NCBI GenBank assembly: GCA_948470475.1
Contig: OX419341.1
Span: forward strand, 23,696,388-23,760,387
Length of the DNA: 64,000 nt
Direction: 5' to 3'
Source of the DNA: Galaxea fascicularis
Taxonomy: Eukaryota; Cnidaria; Anthozoa; Scleractinia; Euphylliidae
The notes under the pieces were generated by a model. It searched no databases. It had not been told where the DNA came from and saw only the letters and a program-made list of their open reading frames with translations. Both the position numbers and the translations under genes were made by a program. Below are positions 12,301 to 22,381 of the stretch, one piece after another (position 1 is the first letter of the stretch; every line of letters begins with the position of its first letter).

Positions 12301-14770
12301 CTCTAATGAAATGAGATCCTGTGTCTTGTGTCTTATTTCCACGTGCGTAGTTCTTATCAAGTCTAACGCGTTCTGATGTTTCGCGATGACTTCATCTTCG
12401 TTCATTTTGGATGTTTCATATTCTTCCTGTTTTTCTTTCAATTCTTTTTTAACGCTGGCGCTGCTGTGGTTTTCTTCCAGCTTCTGCTTGATCTTGTCGA
12501 TTTCCACTTCATGTTTTTTTATGAAGAATCGCACAGTCTCCAGTTTTCTCTCAAAAGATTCTGTCTGAGCCTCATATGCGACAATATTATTTTTTAACCT
12601 TTGAATCGCATCCTCTACACTGAGTAGGTTTTCGCTGTTTGCCTGGATTTGCATTTCACATTCCTTGATTTGATTGGTTAATTCCGTTTCTGCGTTTTCG
12701 CACGCTCGCATTTCATTTTCCAGACTCTCAATCATGCGCAGTAGAGTTTCACGTCTGTTGTTTAACCTGGACGCTCTCTCGTTCTGTTGCCGCTCTCCTG
12801 AAGAAAAATAAATTAAGGCTGAGTCCGACACTTATGATACACAAAACTAGCTACCAAAAAGTCGAGGAAAGGATGAAAATGAATGAATGGCTGGGGATAT
12901 ATATCTGTCCTGAGTTAAAAACAAAATACTCGCAAATATTTCACTCAGACACACCAGCTACCACACAACTTCTTTGAACTAGTACTTTGCTGGGGCAAAA
13001 TTAATAGCACCCCAGCCCCCTAAGTTACCCCTCTTATTTTAACCAGTCATCGCCTCCGTTAGAACCGAAAAACTTGCGGGCTACGTCACTGCATCCCAAT
13101 TCATATTATTAGGGCAGGGCAAAGTGTGAAAACAGGCTATTGCTGTTTCTGACTGCCTACACTTTACAGGTATGTTCTTTCAAAATAAGACAGATATATA
13201 TGGCAAATAATGTTGCATCCGGTGTTAACACCGTTGTAAGGCAAGTTGAAAATTCCCGGCCCACCCTCGCAACTTCGATCTCAATTATTACAATAAATTG
13301 CGTTGCCAGTTACAGTGGAGAAGGCCAAGATCTGTTCAACGTTTTACGGTGCAGCATTGCCGCATGGCAACGTTATTTCCTCGCGGTCGTCTGCTCCTAG
13401 GAGTTCGGGAGAAATAGCCCATTTCCGAATCGCTGTTTGCCTCTTTTTCAAAGCAAGTCTTGGTAAACAACCATTCAACTGAAAATGAATTGATTTGCAT
13501 GATAATGAACAGCTGATTTTCATTTGAATGGTTGTGCACTAAGACTCACTTTGAAACAGAGGTTGTTTACCATTTACTACAAATTCCCGGAAATTCCGGT
13601 TGGGATGTAAATGGTAAAGGTTTTTTTGGTTTGTGCCAATGGAAAATTCCCGGTACAAACGGGAGTTCTGAAAAGGTAGTCCTGTTTTCCCGTTTGGGAC
13701 GTTCCCAGTGGAAATTCGTTTACCATTTGCAAGTTTCTCATGTTTCGTACTAGTTTCAGGCCTCTTGGCATTCTCGTCCCCACAGCCCATTTCGCTTCTC
13801 TTAGCCGGCGGGGCCTTGGCACGAGAAACGAAGGGCTCTGGAGACCGGCACAGGATTTCACAGGATTTTGAGTGGCTAGCAGAACAATGAAGACAGAGAC
13901 AGGGACAAAGAGAGTGAGAGCAACCGGAAGTCCTAGAATCTAGGACTTCCCAATCCTGTGCTCCAGAGCCCTTAGTTTCTCGTGCCAAGGCCCCGCCGGC
14001 TAAGAGAAGCGAAAAGGGTTGTGGAGACGAGAAGTGGCCTCTTGGTTGAAAAACTAGAACCCAGTCTAGAGCGGCGTGGCAAAAACAGGAATTTTGGCAG
14101 ATGGTAAACGACACGTACTGTTCTTTCCGAACGAAAATTCCCAATTGAAATTTCCGGAATTTTTTTCTGAATGGTAAATAGGAAATAGACAATGAGCGTA
14201 AACATGTAAGGCGTTTTTTCCCTTCTTCATGCGGAATAGAATCATAAAGTAACGATTTCGGACCTTTTGAACGATAAAAAAAACAGCTCAACTAAAACTT
14301 GACCAATGGAAGTTAAGGAGAAGGGTTGATAATAATATTTTGAGTGCCTAAATTTCTTCTGCAATGCGAAATAATGCTGTTCGATGGGCTCTTATACAAG
14401 TTGCTGACTGCTGAGATCAAATACAGTATGTGATTGATAGATTAGAGTGACGTCAACCGCTATATTACTCACCTACTATCGCAACAGAAGTAAACTTTTC
14501 TCTGAACTCGTCCACCAAGCTGACTTGTTTCAAACAGTTGGCTTCAATCAAGAGCTTTCTCATAAAAGCAAGTTTTCGTTCAGAAACCAAGCCTCTCTTT
14601 CTAAGAATCTCTGTCAGCTGCTGTCCCGAATCAAGATGCTCTAATGTCTCTTTGTTAACATGTCCTCGGAGAAGATATTTCATGTAACGTACATCACTGA
14701 TCTTTAATTCCTTTCCGATGCCTTGAAGGAGAACTTGAAAAGGCGAATTTGTCACTGCTAAAGCCGACAT
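9313..14770 (-). CDS. Death-effector-domain / coiled-coil / NHL-repeat protein
   Basis: Four exons join in phase: 14770-14473, 12797-12073, 10845-10551 and 10235-9313, encoding 746 aa. Residues 9-92 look like a death-effector domain: a compact helical segment with DVRYMKYLL, a central LTEILRKRGLVSERKL and a final LVDEF helix. Residues 100-341 are a highly charged Glu/Lys/Gln coiled coil. Residues about 342-627 form an NHL propeller, with blade signatures such as GNVYVADYGNARIQ, GNIYAADKANHRIQ, ENILVAESQNHRIQ and GNIIVADAKNHRLQ; I count six blades. The last 120 residues are acidic and low in complexity. Coiled coil plus NHL is the layout of TRIM-NHL proteins, but here the RING and B-boxes are replaced by the DED-like domain, so ligase activity is not expected. 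A role as an adaptor in cell-death or innate signalling is inference. The first Met at 14770 directly precedes the DED and is the natural start. The weakest point is the DED assignment. Confidence 0.8.
11339..11417. repeat. Short palindromic element (GGGAACGAGG type)
   Basis: ACCTCGTTCCCAG near 11340 pairs with CTGGGAACGAGGT near 11404, with a second inner pair TTTTCTCC/GGAGAAAA. It lies in an intron of the DED/NHL gene. The same CTGGGAACGAGG core recurs near 29183 beside another small dyad, so it is a dispersed family. Confidence 0.65.
13565..14180. mobile_element. Outer MITE, interrupted by an inner MITE
   Basis: Imperfect inverted ends are visible: TTTACCATT..AAATTCCCGGAAATTCCGGTTGGG near 13567-13607 and its counterpart ending near 14180 (CCCAATTGAAATTTCCGG). 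Further repeats of GTTTACCAT or ATGGTAAAC occur inside both halves. The centre is occupied by the element at 13769-14037. It lies in the first intron of the DED/NHL gene. The apparent open frames across it are products of the palindrome. Confidence 0.6.
13769..14037. mobile_element. Inner MITE with 8-bp target duplication (hAT-like)
   Basis: The 269-bp element is flanked by direct repeats CCTCTTGG at 13761-13768 and 14038-14045. Its ends are CATTCTCGTC and GACGAGAAGTG. Long inverted arms contain CTTAGCCGGCGGGGCCTTGG and its complement. An 8-bp duplication fits the hAT superfamily, but superfamily cannot be proven without a transposase. A diverged copy of the same family begins near 22005, where it was the insertion target of the large transposon. 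Confidence 0.72.
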
Positions 14771-16057
14771 CTAGTCGGATAAGAACTGAACCGGCTTCAG
14801 TGTTGAGCGCGTGGTTCAGCAAGTTCAAGTTAAGTTCCGTTTTCCATCAGTTCCATGGTTACATTCCACATAGAAACCCTTAAAATTAGCATACTGATTG
14901 TTTGCTCTATCTAATCTTTGGCTTTTGACGCGGAGGAACACAAAAGACAAGAGCAGCACTGGAGATTAAGTCAATAATAGAGCTTAAATCCTATTCTTTG
15001 CATTCATTAGCGCCATTACTTGTCGAAACTTTGAACGGAGGGCATTTTTTAGACGGGCGTTTTGTCGGTTTGTTTGCTTTTCTTTAACAATGACGGACGT
15101 CCACCAGACTTTAATCAACTCGTATCCGATAATTTTATGACATGAGCGTAACTTATTCCTCATGTATATCTCTCCCCAATGCTTTAAACAAGCCGAAGCC
15201 GTGCAAACATCAGAGAACGACATCAAAAAGTCTCTTGTTACCTGTTTCGTCAGTTTATCCTATACAAAATTATCACAATCAAACGCCTCCTCTTCTGTAT
15301 ATGTTTCAATAGTCTTCGGTGGTATCTCGATGAAGTTTGCTTTTCATTTGGCCGATTTCATCATCGTAATGTTGGTTGCACAGTTTCATGGCATGGTTGG
15401 AATTGGTTCATGGCGGTATGCGGAGTTGCCAGGTGATCTGGTCTATTGCCGATACAATCACCCCGGCGTGAGCTCCATTGGACCAGGGTTTGAAGACTTT
15501 ACGGGTAAAGACATCTGCCGACACAGCGTGCGTTTACGAAACTAAAAGCACTTGAATTTTTTTACTTCGTTGAGAGTTCAGGGAGAGTGTCACAGCGACT
15601 TTCAATCGATTGTCTACTTTGATCTGTGTTGAGTCAGCTGTTATTACCCAGAATACATTTGTAACTACCATATACTATGCTTTAATTTCTGATATGTTGC
15701 CTTTCTGTTTATTATCTCTTTTTCAAGAAGAAAAGGAAGCCCCCTCCAAGTTTGATTCAAATCAAATCAAATCAAATTATTGTAATGGAAACATATCTTT
15801 AAATAAATTTAAAAAAGTTTGATTCAAATCTCGTCCAAGTCTCTCAGTACTTGGTCCAAGACTACCTGTCGGCCCAAGAGCAAGTCACAAACAGAGATAC
15901 GGGGGCGTCTCCTTCATCGCCTCCGCGCACTACTGTAGACTCAGCTCTCTCCTCACGTCTATGGTCTCTCTCGTACTCGTGACTCGCAAAGGGGGTGACT
16001 CTGCGGAAACTTTGAAGGTTTGGGGCAATATGACGCTACTCAGGGGACCGACGTAGT

Positions 16058-16440
16058 GCAGACCTTCCAACCTCTGAAACACCCAAACCTTGAGATCCCA
16101 AAAATTTACTTGAAGAAACCTTGAGATTTTGGGTCCCAAACCTTGAGATTTTCAAATTTTCCGCCATCTTGAACACGTGGCATCCTATCACGCGCGAATA
16201 CACGCGTGGACACTCGATAGTCGATTATCAATGAACGCGTACTGAAGCAACAAACGTTTTACTATTATTTATAGACTATCATACGTAAAAATTTTAGGTT
16301 GTTTTTGATTGAGATTGCCATTTTATTGATTTATTCAATATTGTGAAAAACCTTGAGATTTAGAGGCTAAACCGTGAGACCGTGAGATGACACCTTAAAC
16401 CGTGAGTCTCACGGCCAAACCGTGAGAGTTGGAAGGTCTG
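16058..16440. mobile_element. MITE with CAGACCTTCCAAC ends
   Basis: CAGACCTTCCAACCTCTG at the left faces GAGAGTTGGAAGGTCTG at the right. Between them the motif ACCTTGAGATT or its variant ACCGTGAGA occurs repeatedly, so the interior is a degenerate short tandem repeat. No coding capacity. Confidence 0.65.
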
Positions 16441-17154
16441 CTAGTAGTGGGTGAAACTTACGGCGCTCGAATAGAGAATGAAACTGTTGAACTGTGTCCG
16501 GCTGAAGAAATAGTTACTTCGGTAAGGGAAACGGCTTCGATCCACGGAATATGAATTTGTTGTTGGGGAACAACCGGAAGATGAACAGACAGATCAACCG
16601 GGAACATCAGAGCGAGCGTGAAAGGGAAAGGTGAAACATCCTCATGATATACATGTATATACCGACTGTCCGTAACTGGATTGCTAGGATTTGATTCCAA
16701 AGAAGAGTGATGAATAAAAGGTCATGATTTTGAGAAAGCTGAGTTTTTTTTTTGTTTATATTTTCCCCTTTTTGTTCGAAAACGATGAAATAGCGATCAG
16801 TATCATATTTCTTGTAAACGCCTGACAAGTAAATTTACAACTTTTGTGACTGGTAAAGCTTAGTAAATTCTCAAACCCAATCTTGCTTGCGTCTGCTTGG
16901 AAAGATAAATGCTTAAAAAAACATGCAGGTGATACAGTAGTGAATCACTAAGATGGTACTATTTGTATATTTATCGATACATGAAAGATATAAAAAGTAA
17001 ATGTTGTCCTTTATTTCAACAAAAAAGGAAAAGCTGATAGGGGAAAAAAGTACTTGAAAACACCACCATGAACAAACCATGTGAGTCATTGCGGAACGCA
17101 AAGGATAATAAAATAATTTTTAATTATGTTAAATAAGAATATACTCTTCATCCC

Positions 17155-17550
17155 TCATAAGTCTGTCAAATAAGATTCACGAAATTTAAGCATGTGTGAT
17201 GAAATCAATAAATACCATACATGGAGAGCTTCAAACTTAAAATAAAAGGCAATGTCTTATGAAGATTAGGTATCCAAGTTTTACATTAAATAACAAAGGT
17301 TTAAATTCTCAATAAAACCTGACTATTTCAAAATGTTTCATGGGTAATAAAGAAAGAACGATTCATACTCTTTACGCCTCACAACTGTTAAATAATCGTG
17401 AAATTTAAGCATGTGTGATGAAATCAATAAATACCATACTTGGAGAACTTCAAACTATCCAAGTTTTACATTAAAATTAATAATAGAGGTTGAGATTCTC
17501 AACCAAACCTGACTATTTCAAAATTTGTCATGGTTTAAAAAGAAAGTCCA
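17155..17550. repeat. Tandem duplication downstream of brambleberry
   Basis: Two copies of a block of roughly 150-180 bp. Both contain GAAATTTAAGCATGTGTGAT, AATAAATACCATAC, ATCCAAGTTTTACATTAAA and CCTGACTATTTCAAAAT, starting near 17178 and 17399. The first copy carries extra bases in the middle. They lie just 3' of the brambleberry stop codon and may be in its 3' untranslated region. Confidence 0.7.
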
Positions 17551-17603
17551 GAAGAGAACTCCTGAAAAAGAGTCAAAAATTCACTTTAAATAAAATAAAA
17601 CAT

Positions 17604-19824
17604 TTAACAGTCTTCATCTGAAGAAAACAGTGGAGTGTCATCAGTATTATTACTCCTTGGTTTGCGAATCACTGCTGTATATCGTCTTCCAGATGCCTGC
17701 TGAACATTGTAGATCAGCTCCTTCAGTTTGGATGGTGATGGCATGTTGATAAGGAAACTTCCATTCTGGATATCAGTGAGGGTGTTTCCCCGAGACCGTA
17801 AATTGTAGTTGTGAGATGGACTTGAATCAGGAACCTGAAAAATATTTCAAATTAACACATAAGGGACATTGTAATAACAAGGTAAAAAGGGACTGGTGTC
17901 TGAATTGTTAAACAAGAGCAGTAACACAAAAGTCAAATAAAGCAGCAACTTTGCAAAATTATCTATTGGCAACCATACTGCTTTGATTACATCCATGTAA
18001 TACGGAGAAGTCTTTACTACCAACAGTACAGTGTTTGGTCCCGTCTCATACATTGTATAAAAAATCTGCTTATCAGATACTCACTGGTTTTTGTCGAGAG
18101 TTCAGTGTTAATTTGTTTTGATCAGTTTAAAATTATCTTGAAATATGACACTGCTCATACAAAAAAAAAAGTCATAGGCATGCAATACGTGCAGAGACAG
18201 TGATACTTTTATGTACAACACACAATGCTATATAATGAGCATTTCCCAGTTGGTGTTCCTCTGATTTAATAATAACCAATGACATTAAACAATGATATAA
18301 ACACTGAGAATTTACAGTAAAATAACAACAACAACAACAAAAGCAAAAACTTACAACTGAACTGGCCAATGAAGCAAAGCATTAACCCACAAGCAAGCAG
18401 CCCATGCCTTGCCATACAGCTGTTACTGGGGGGTCCCACCCATGATTTACTTCACTGAATAAACTCAATCGCACACAAGACCATGATAGGAGAGCTTGCT
18501 TACATATTACAAAATACTCTGACGCACCCGTCTTGTTCTTCTGGATGAAGAGAAATTTGTGTTGCTTGGTGTTCCTTTTGATTGCCTTCTATTTACCGGT
18601 GTCTTTAGCTCAGGAGTTGCTTTATGTGTTACATTCAAGTCCAATTCATCATCACTGCTCTCATCTGAGAAACTTTCCAGTTCACACTCATCAGGAATAT
18701 AGCTATAATCTGACTCATCATCATCATCATCATAATCTAGGTTTTGCTTTTGAGTGTAGGCATCTGTGAAGTCGCCATTATTTGAGTAACTGGGATTGGT
18801 GAAGCTGTGCTTTGATAAACTGCACAACAACAGTAAAATTAATAAAAGTACATGATTAATAACTTACTTATTAACTAAGAGTGAGGTCAGGAAAATCTCA
18901 ATCTGAGACAAAGATTTGAGTTTTTACCGCAAAGACTGAATGTTTGAGCTTAATACGTTGTTTAGATGTTTTGTTTTTGCATTAATTGTAATCGGCCTGT
19001 GAGAATTACAGGAGAATAATACCCTAGCACTTAGCCAATCAAAGCATGAGTTATATTGGCTACATGTACCAACCACATAATAAAGATGTCAAAAAAGAAC
19101 ACAAATGCAACTGATAAGACAACTGATAAGAGCCTTTCTTTCTATTTCTCATATCAAGTAACCCATGAGAAAATTGCTATCTCCATAGAGTTATAGAAGT
19201 GGGGCTTCCAGCTAATATTAATAAAAATAATACAACAGATGGACTGATCTTCGAAAATCTCAGGACACCAGTGTAAATAATATTGTGTAATTGTGAAACA
19301 CATGTTAAGTGAAATGTCTGGTTCCAGTTCTTTGGTGACAGCTTTGCTTGTATATGTACAGACAAGACAGACAGACAGACAGAACAAGAATATATGTATT
19401 GATAATAATGTAGAGAGAAGAGTGTGAGGCAAAGAAACAGCATTTTAGATGATGAGGACTATAAACAAACATAGGTCTGGCATTTGATACACTGATCTCA
19501 GGTACCTTCCATGCAAAGATTGTTGTGATGACTCTCCATCAGTTATTGCTCTCAAGCCATTAATCTTCTCCTGCCACCTTTTCATGTCTCTAATTTGCTG
19601 CTGCATGTCACGTAGCATGTCAAAGTTTATTTTATTGTAGTCTTGATACTGGTATCCAATCACCATGAGTATTCCAGTAGCTACAATAATGAAGAGCTTT
19701 CTACAAAGCCACAGCCGTGCATGAATAATTTCCTGAAGGAAAAAGAACAGCAATGATATAAGTTTGTTTCTGTATTTTCAGAGGTAGATAGGTTTTATGG
19801 ACTGAAATAAAAATGACAAAAAAG

Positions 19825-19879
<55 letters not shown>

Positions 19880-21926
19880 TGTGATGGTAGTGGTAGTGGT
19901 ACATGTAGGTGTAGTATTTTGTATTTCTGGCTTATTCTCTCTCTCCAGGATAATAGAGCTGACTCTGTGAATGTTCCTTGCCACTCATAATATCATTACA
20001 GTCTTTCCCGTTTTGCGACCAATTAGAAGCAACATGAAACCACAACCTAATTACTGTTACTCTTTGTGGATTAGTTTCCTCATGCGTGATTGACTTTTTA
20101 CTTGAAACACAATAACATTCCATAGATATTTCTGGGGCTCTCCCATTTACATGGAAAACCCAGAAATTATGGTTAGAAAATCAAATGGTACATACCATTC
20201 CATTTGCAACATTTCAGAAATTATGGACCATCAGCTTAATCAATTGCACTGCTCAATTATCAAGAGAAAAATTTTTGGTATGTTTTATTGCTTGTGCTTA
20301 CAAGAATTGCTAGGCAAAGAAAAATACTTATTTTTGTAATGCCTGTGGGTGTTACGAGAAATTCCGGCCCACTCAACAGCCAATCACATTGCTTGTACCA
20401 GTGTACTATTTATGTCATATATAATAAATATAAATATTGCTGTCTGTGACTAAGATTGTTTTCCAGTGCTCTGTTGGGTTCAGCAGTTTTACCTTTGGGG
20501 TAAGACCAAACTGATATGTCAAGAAATCAAACAATGCACCCAACCCAGCAATATTTTTGCACATGGTTTGCAACAGGTCTGACAGAAAAAGAAAAGACGA
20601 CGAAAATGGAGTTAAGATAATTATAATTAAGTTTCATCATGCCAAATTTTCTGTACAGATGTTCCAGATAAGTGGGGGTCTCATGTTAAAACCCAGGGAT
20701 TTCAATTTAAGCCGGCGCCCGACGCCGCCTAAGGCGTGAGAGTTGGCAGGTATACGGTCACCCCTGGTGACGCACTTTTGCCTTAGTTTGGGTGATCAGG
20801 AAGTTAAAGGTTTTGCACCAAACTTATATGCTGGGCACCCTGGATTTTGGGGTGCCCAACTACTTCTTCCAGAACACAACCTTTTAAACAAACACAACAA
20901 CAAAGCTTCATAACCAGCCTGTTGGTCAAACAAGCTCACACTTGCATGTTCTTTGTTTTTAAAGGCAAGCAATTAAATGAACTTTACCGTTATATCAGTC
21001 GAGGTGCTGTCACTGACTCCCCAAGATGTTGCCAGCCGCTCAAGGAAAATAAGAACAAGCAATGCGATGAAAAGTGGAAGCCTAGCTCCGGCTGTACGTG
21101 GAGTACTGGTGAGGACATAAGAAGTACATACAGCAGCGACATAAAATGCTACAGACTGCAAACTAATGAACTCTCCCAGAAGCATGGACTGCAGTTTTCT
21201 TACTTTCTCCATGCTTTTAAAAACGGAATCAAAGGTTTCACTAAATAAAGTTCTTTGCTCAACAGCGTTTTGTTTCATGTCCTCAAAAGCTTTTTTGGCG
21301 TTCATTGTAGATGTCCTTAGCGTCTCTGATAACTGAATTTCATTTGAAATTATCTTTTGTTGGTTTTCCAGTGATGTGTTTTGTTTCTCTAACACCAAGA
21401 GCTGTTTCTGAGCAGAATCCTCTAGCTGCGATGCTACATCCTGCGAAGTCTTTGATAGTTCTGAGATCGTATTTTCCATTTTGTTCTGCCATAACTCGCT
21501 TTTCACGTAAAAACAGATGTTTGCTGTGTGAGTGAAAAATGTCGTGTAAGCCAGGTATGTTGTGTCATCCATTTTGCCTGTGCATTCCTCAATCGATTGA
21601 GTCTCCCTCGAGCAAGAGTAGATTTTCCTCCCTGATTTCGACAGATGGCAATTTGTGAACTCAATAGCGAGGTAACTCTGCTCTACATCCCCCAGATTCT
21701 TGCAACGTTTCTCGATACCTTCAACGGCTTTTTGCCAGCAATCACTTCTCCTTGCGTTTATCATGAACTCCTCCAATTTGGATTTTCCAGCTTCGATTCT
21801 ATCTTTGTTCATAAGTTCAAAGCCATGTTCCTTCTCACGGGCGTCTTCAGCCAAATCGAAGTCAAAACAACAAGCAGATAGAAGGATGCCGGTAAGTGCA
21901 AGTCTAAACACCACTTTGTTCGCCAT
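17604..21926 (-). CDS. bmb: Brambleberry, KAR5/GEX1-type nuclear-fusion protein
   Basis: Four exons join in phase: 21926-20988, 19732-19506, 18819-18528 and 17834-17604, encoding 562 aa. Residues 1-25 form a signal peptide. The lumenal N-terminal domain has spaced cysteines (63, 75, 93, 105, 115, 138), as in the KAR5/GEX1/brambleberry family. Residues 140-250 are coiled coil (LWQNKMENTISELSKT onward). Hydrophobic segments follow at about 255-273 and 282-297, and near 320-342 in exon 2 (KLFIIVATGILMVIGY). The C-terminus has an acidic Asp/Glu run, an Arg-rich patch and HNYNLRSRG, features I associate with brambleberry. In zebrafish this protein is needed for pronuclear or karyomere membrane fusion, and relatives act in yeast and plant karyogamy. 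Exon 3 uses a GTGCGT donor; reading through it gives a premature stop five codons later, so splicing there is required. The start at 21926 is directly followed by the signal peptide. Confidence 0.9.
19828..19875. repeat. (TAG)n microsatellite
   Basis: About sixteen uninterrupted TAG triplets followed by degenerate TAG/TGG units, in the first intron of brambleberry. The homopolymer-like open frames (poly-Thr, poly-Tyr) across it are artefacts. Confidence 0.95.
20753..20852. repeat. Dispersed repeat, copy 2
   Basis: This resembles 2037-2133. It contains CGGTCACCCCTGGTGACG and ACCAAACTTATATGCTGGG, in the brambleberry first intron. Confidence 0.6.
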
Positions 21927-22004
21927 TTTGTTTCTAGTGTTTGAGTATGGCGCTCACCGCCATTTAAAAGTTGTTTCCCTGAAGTTGCCCTAGCAACACC
22001 ACAC

Positions 22005-22058
22005 AGGCATTCTCTTAGCCGGCGGGGCCTTGGCACGAGAAATGAAAGGCTCTAGAGC
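22005..22058. mobile_element. Remnant of the 13.8-kb MITE family, target of the large transposon
   Basis: GCATTCTCTTAGCCGGCGG, then GGCCTTGGCACGAGAAATGA and GGCTCTAGAG, match the left arm of the element at 13769 (GGCTCTGGAG in that copy). The copy stops abruptly at the left end of the 7-kb transposon. The sequence after the transposon's right end resumes with CTCTAGAGCACA, resembling GGCTCTGGAGCACAGG in the complement of the family's other arm. It sits 80-130 bp upstream of the brambleberry start codon. Confidence 0.65.
22050..22058 (+). repeat. Left target-site duplication of the 7-kb transposon
   Basis: CTCTAGAGC, identical to 29081-29089, directly abuts the left terminal inverted repeat. 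Confidence 0.8.
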
Positions 22059-22080
22059 GGCACCGCGGAAATACGTTTTT
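22059..22080 (+). repeat. Left terminal inverted repeat
   Basis: Twenty-two bases exactly complementary to 29059-29080. Imperfect similarity continues inward for about 35 bp more. Confidence 0.85.
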
Positions 22081-22381
22081 TGGGACGCGATCAGAGTATT
22101 TTGCTGGTCAGCGGTACACCTTAACAAACCTACAAAATGCCGGCAACTTTTAAATGGTTTTACGCCTTGAGTCTTGTCGAGACCGGAGAAAAGTCAAAAC
22201 TTAGAGCCCACAGTGTAGACTTAGGCTTAAAACTCGGCTCAGTTGTTGGATAATTCTCGTTTTATATTATATATTGTGCCAAAGTTAAATGGACCTTGCA
22301 CACGATGTGAAATTGTTGTTGAAAGCTGTTGTTTCGTGAAGGTTTACGCTCGCAAGAAGCAAGTCAGTGATAAATTAAGTT

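Larger units (their letters stand above)
14771..17603. other. Intergenic region, no gene supported
   Basis: Between the DED/NHL gene and brambleberry. An open frame at 15162-15545 (+) encodes a hydrophobic stretch followed by a Cys/Gly/Tyr-containing tail, and a shorter one overlaps it on the other strand. Neither resembles a known family nor shows splice context, so I do not call them genes. The region also holds an inverted-repeat element (16058-16440) and a tandem duplication (17155-17550). Confidence 0.45.

Noticed and set aside
13539..14291. 250-residue minus-strand open frame
   Set aside because: It runs across two nested palindromic MITEs in an intron and resembles no protein.
15162..15545. 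127-residue open frame with a hydrophobic segment
   Set aside because: It has no recognisable domain, it overlaps a frame on the other strand, and no splice or conservation evidence is available.
19701..19984. Poly-Tyr and poly-Thr open frames
   Set aside because: These are translations of the TAG microsatellite inside a brambleberry intron.
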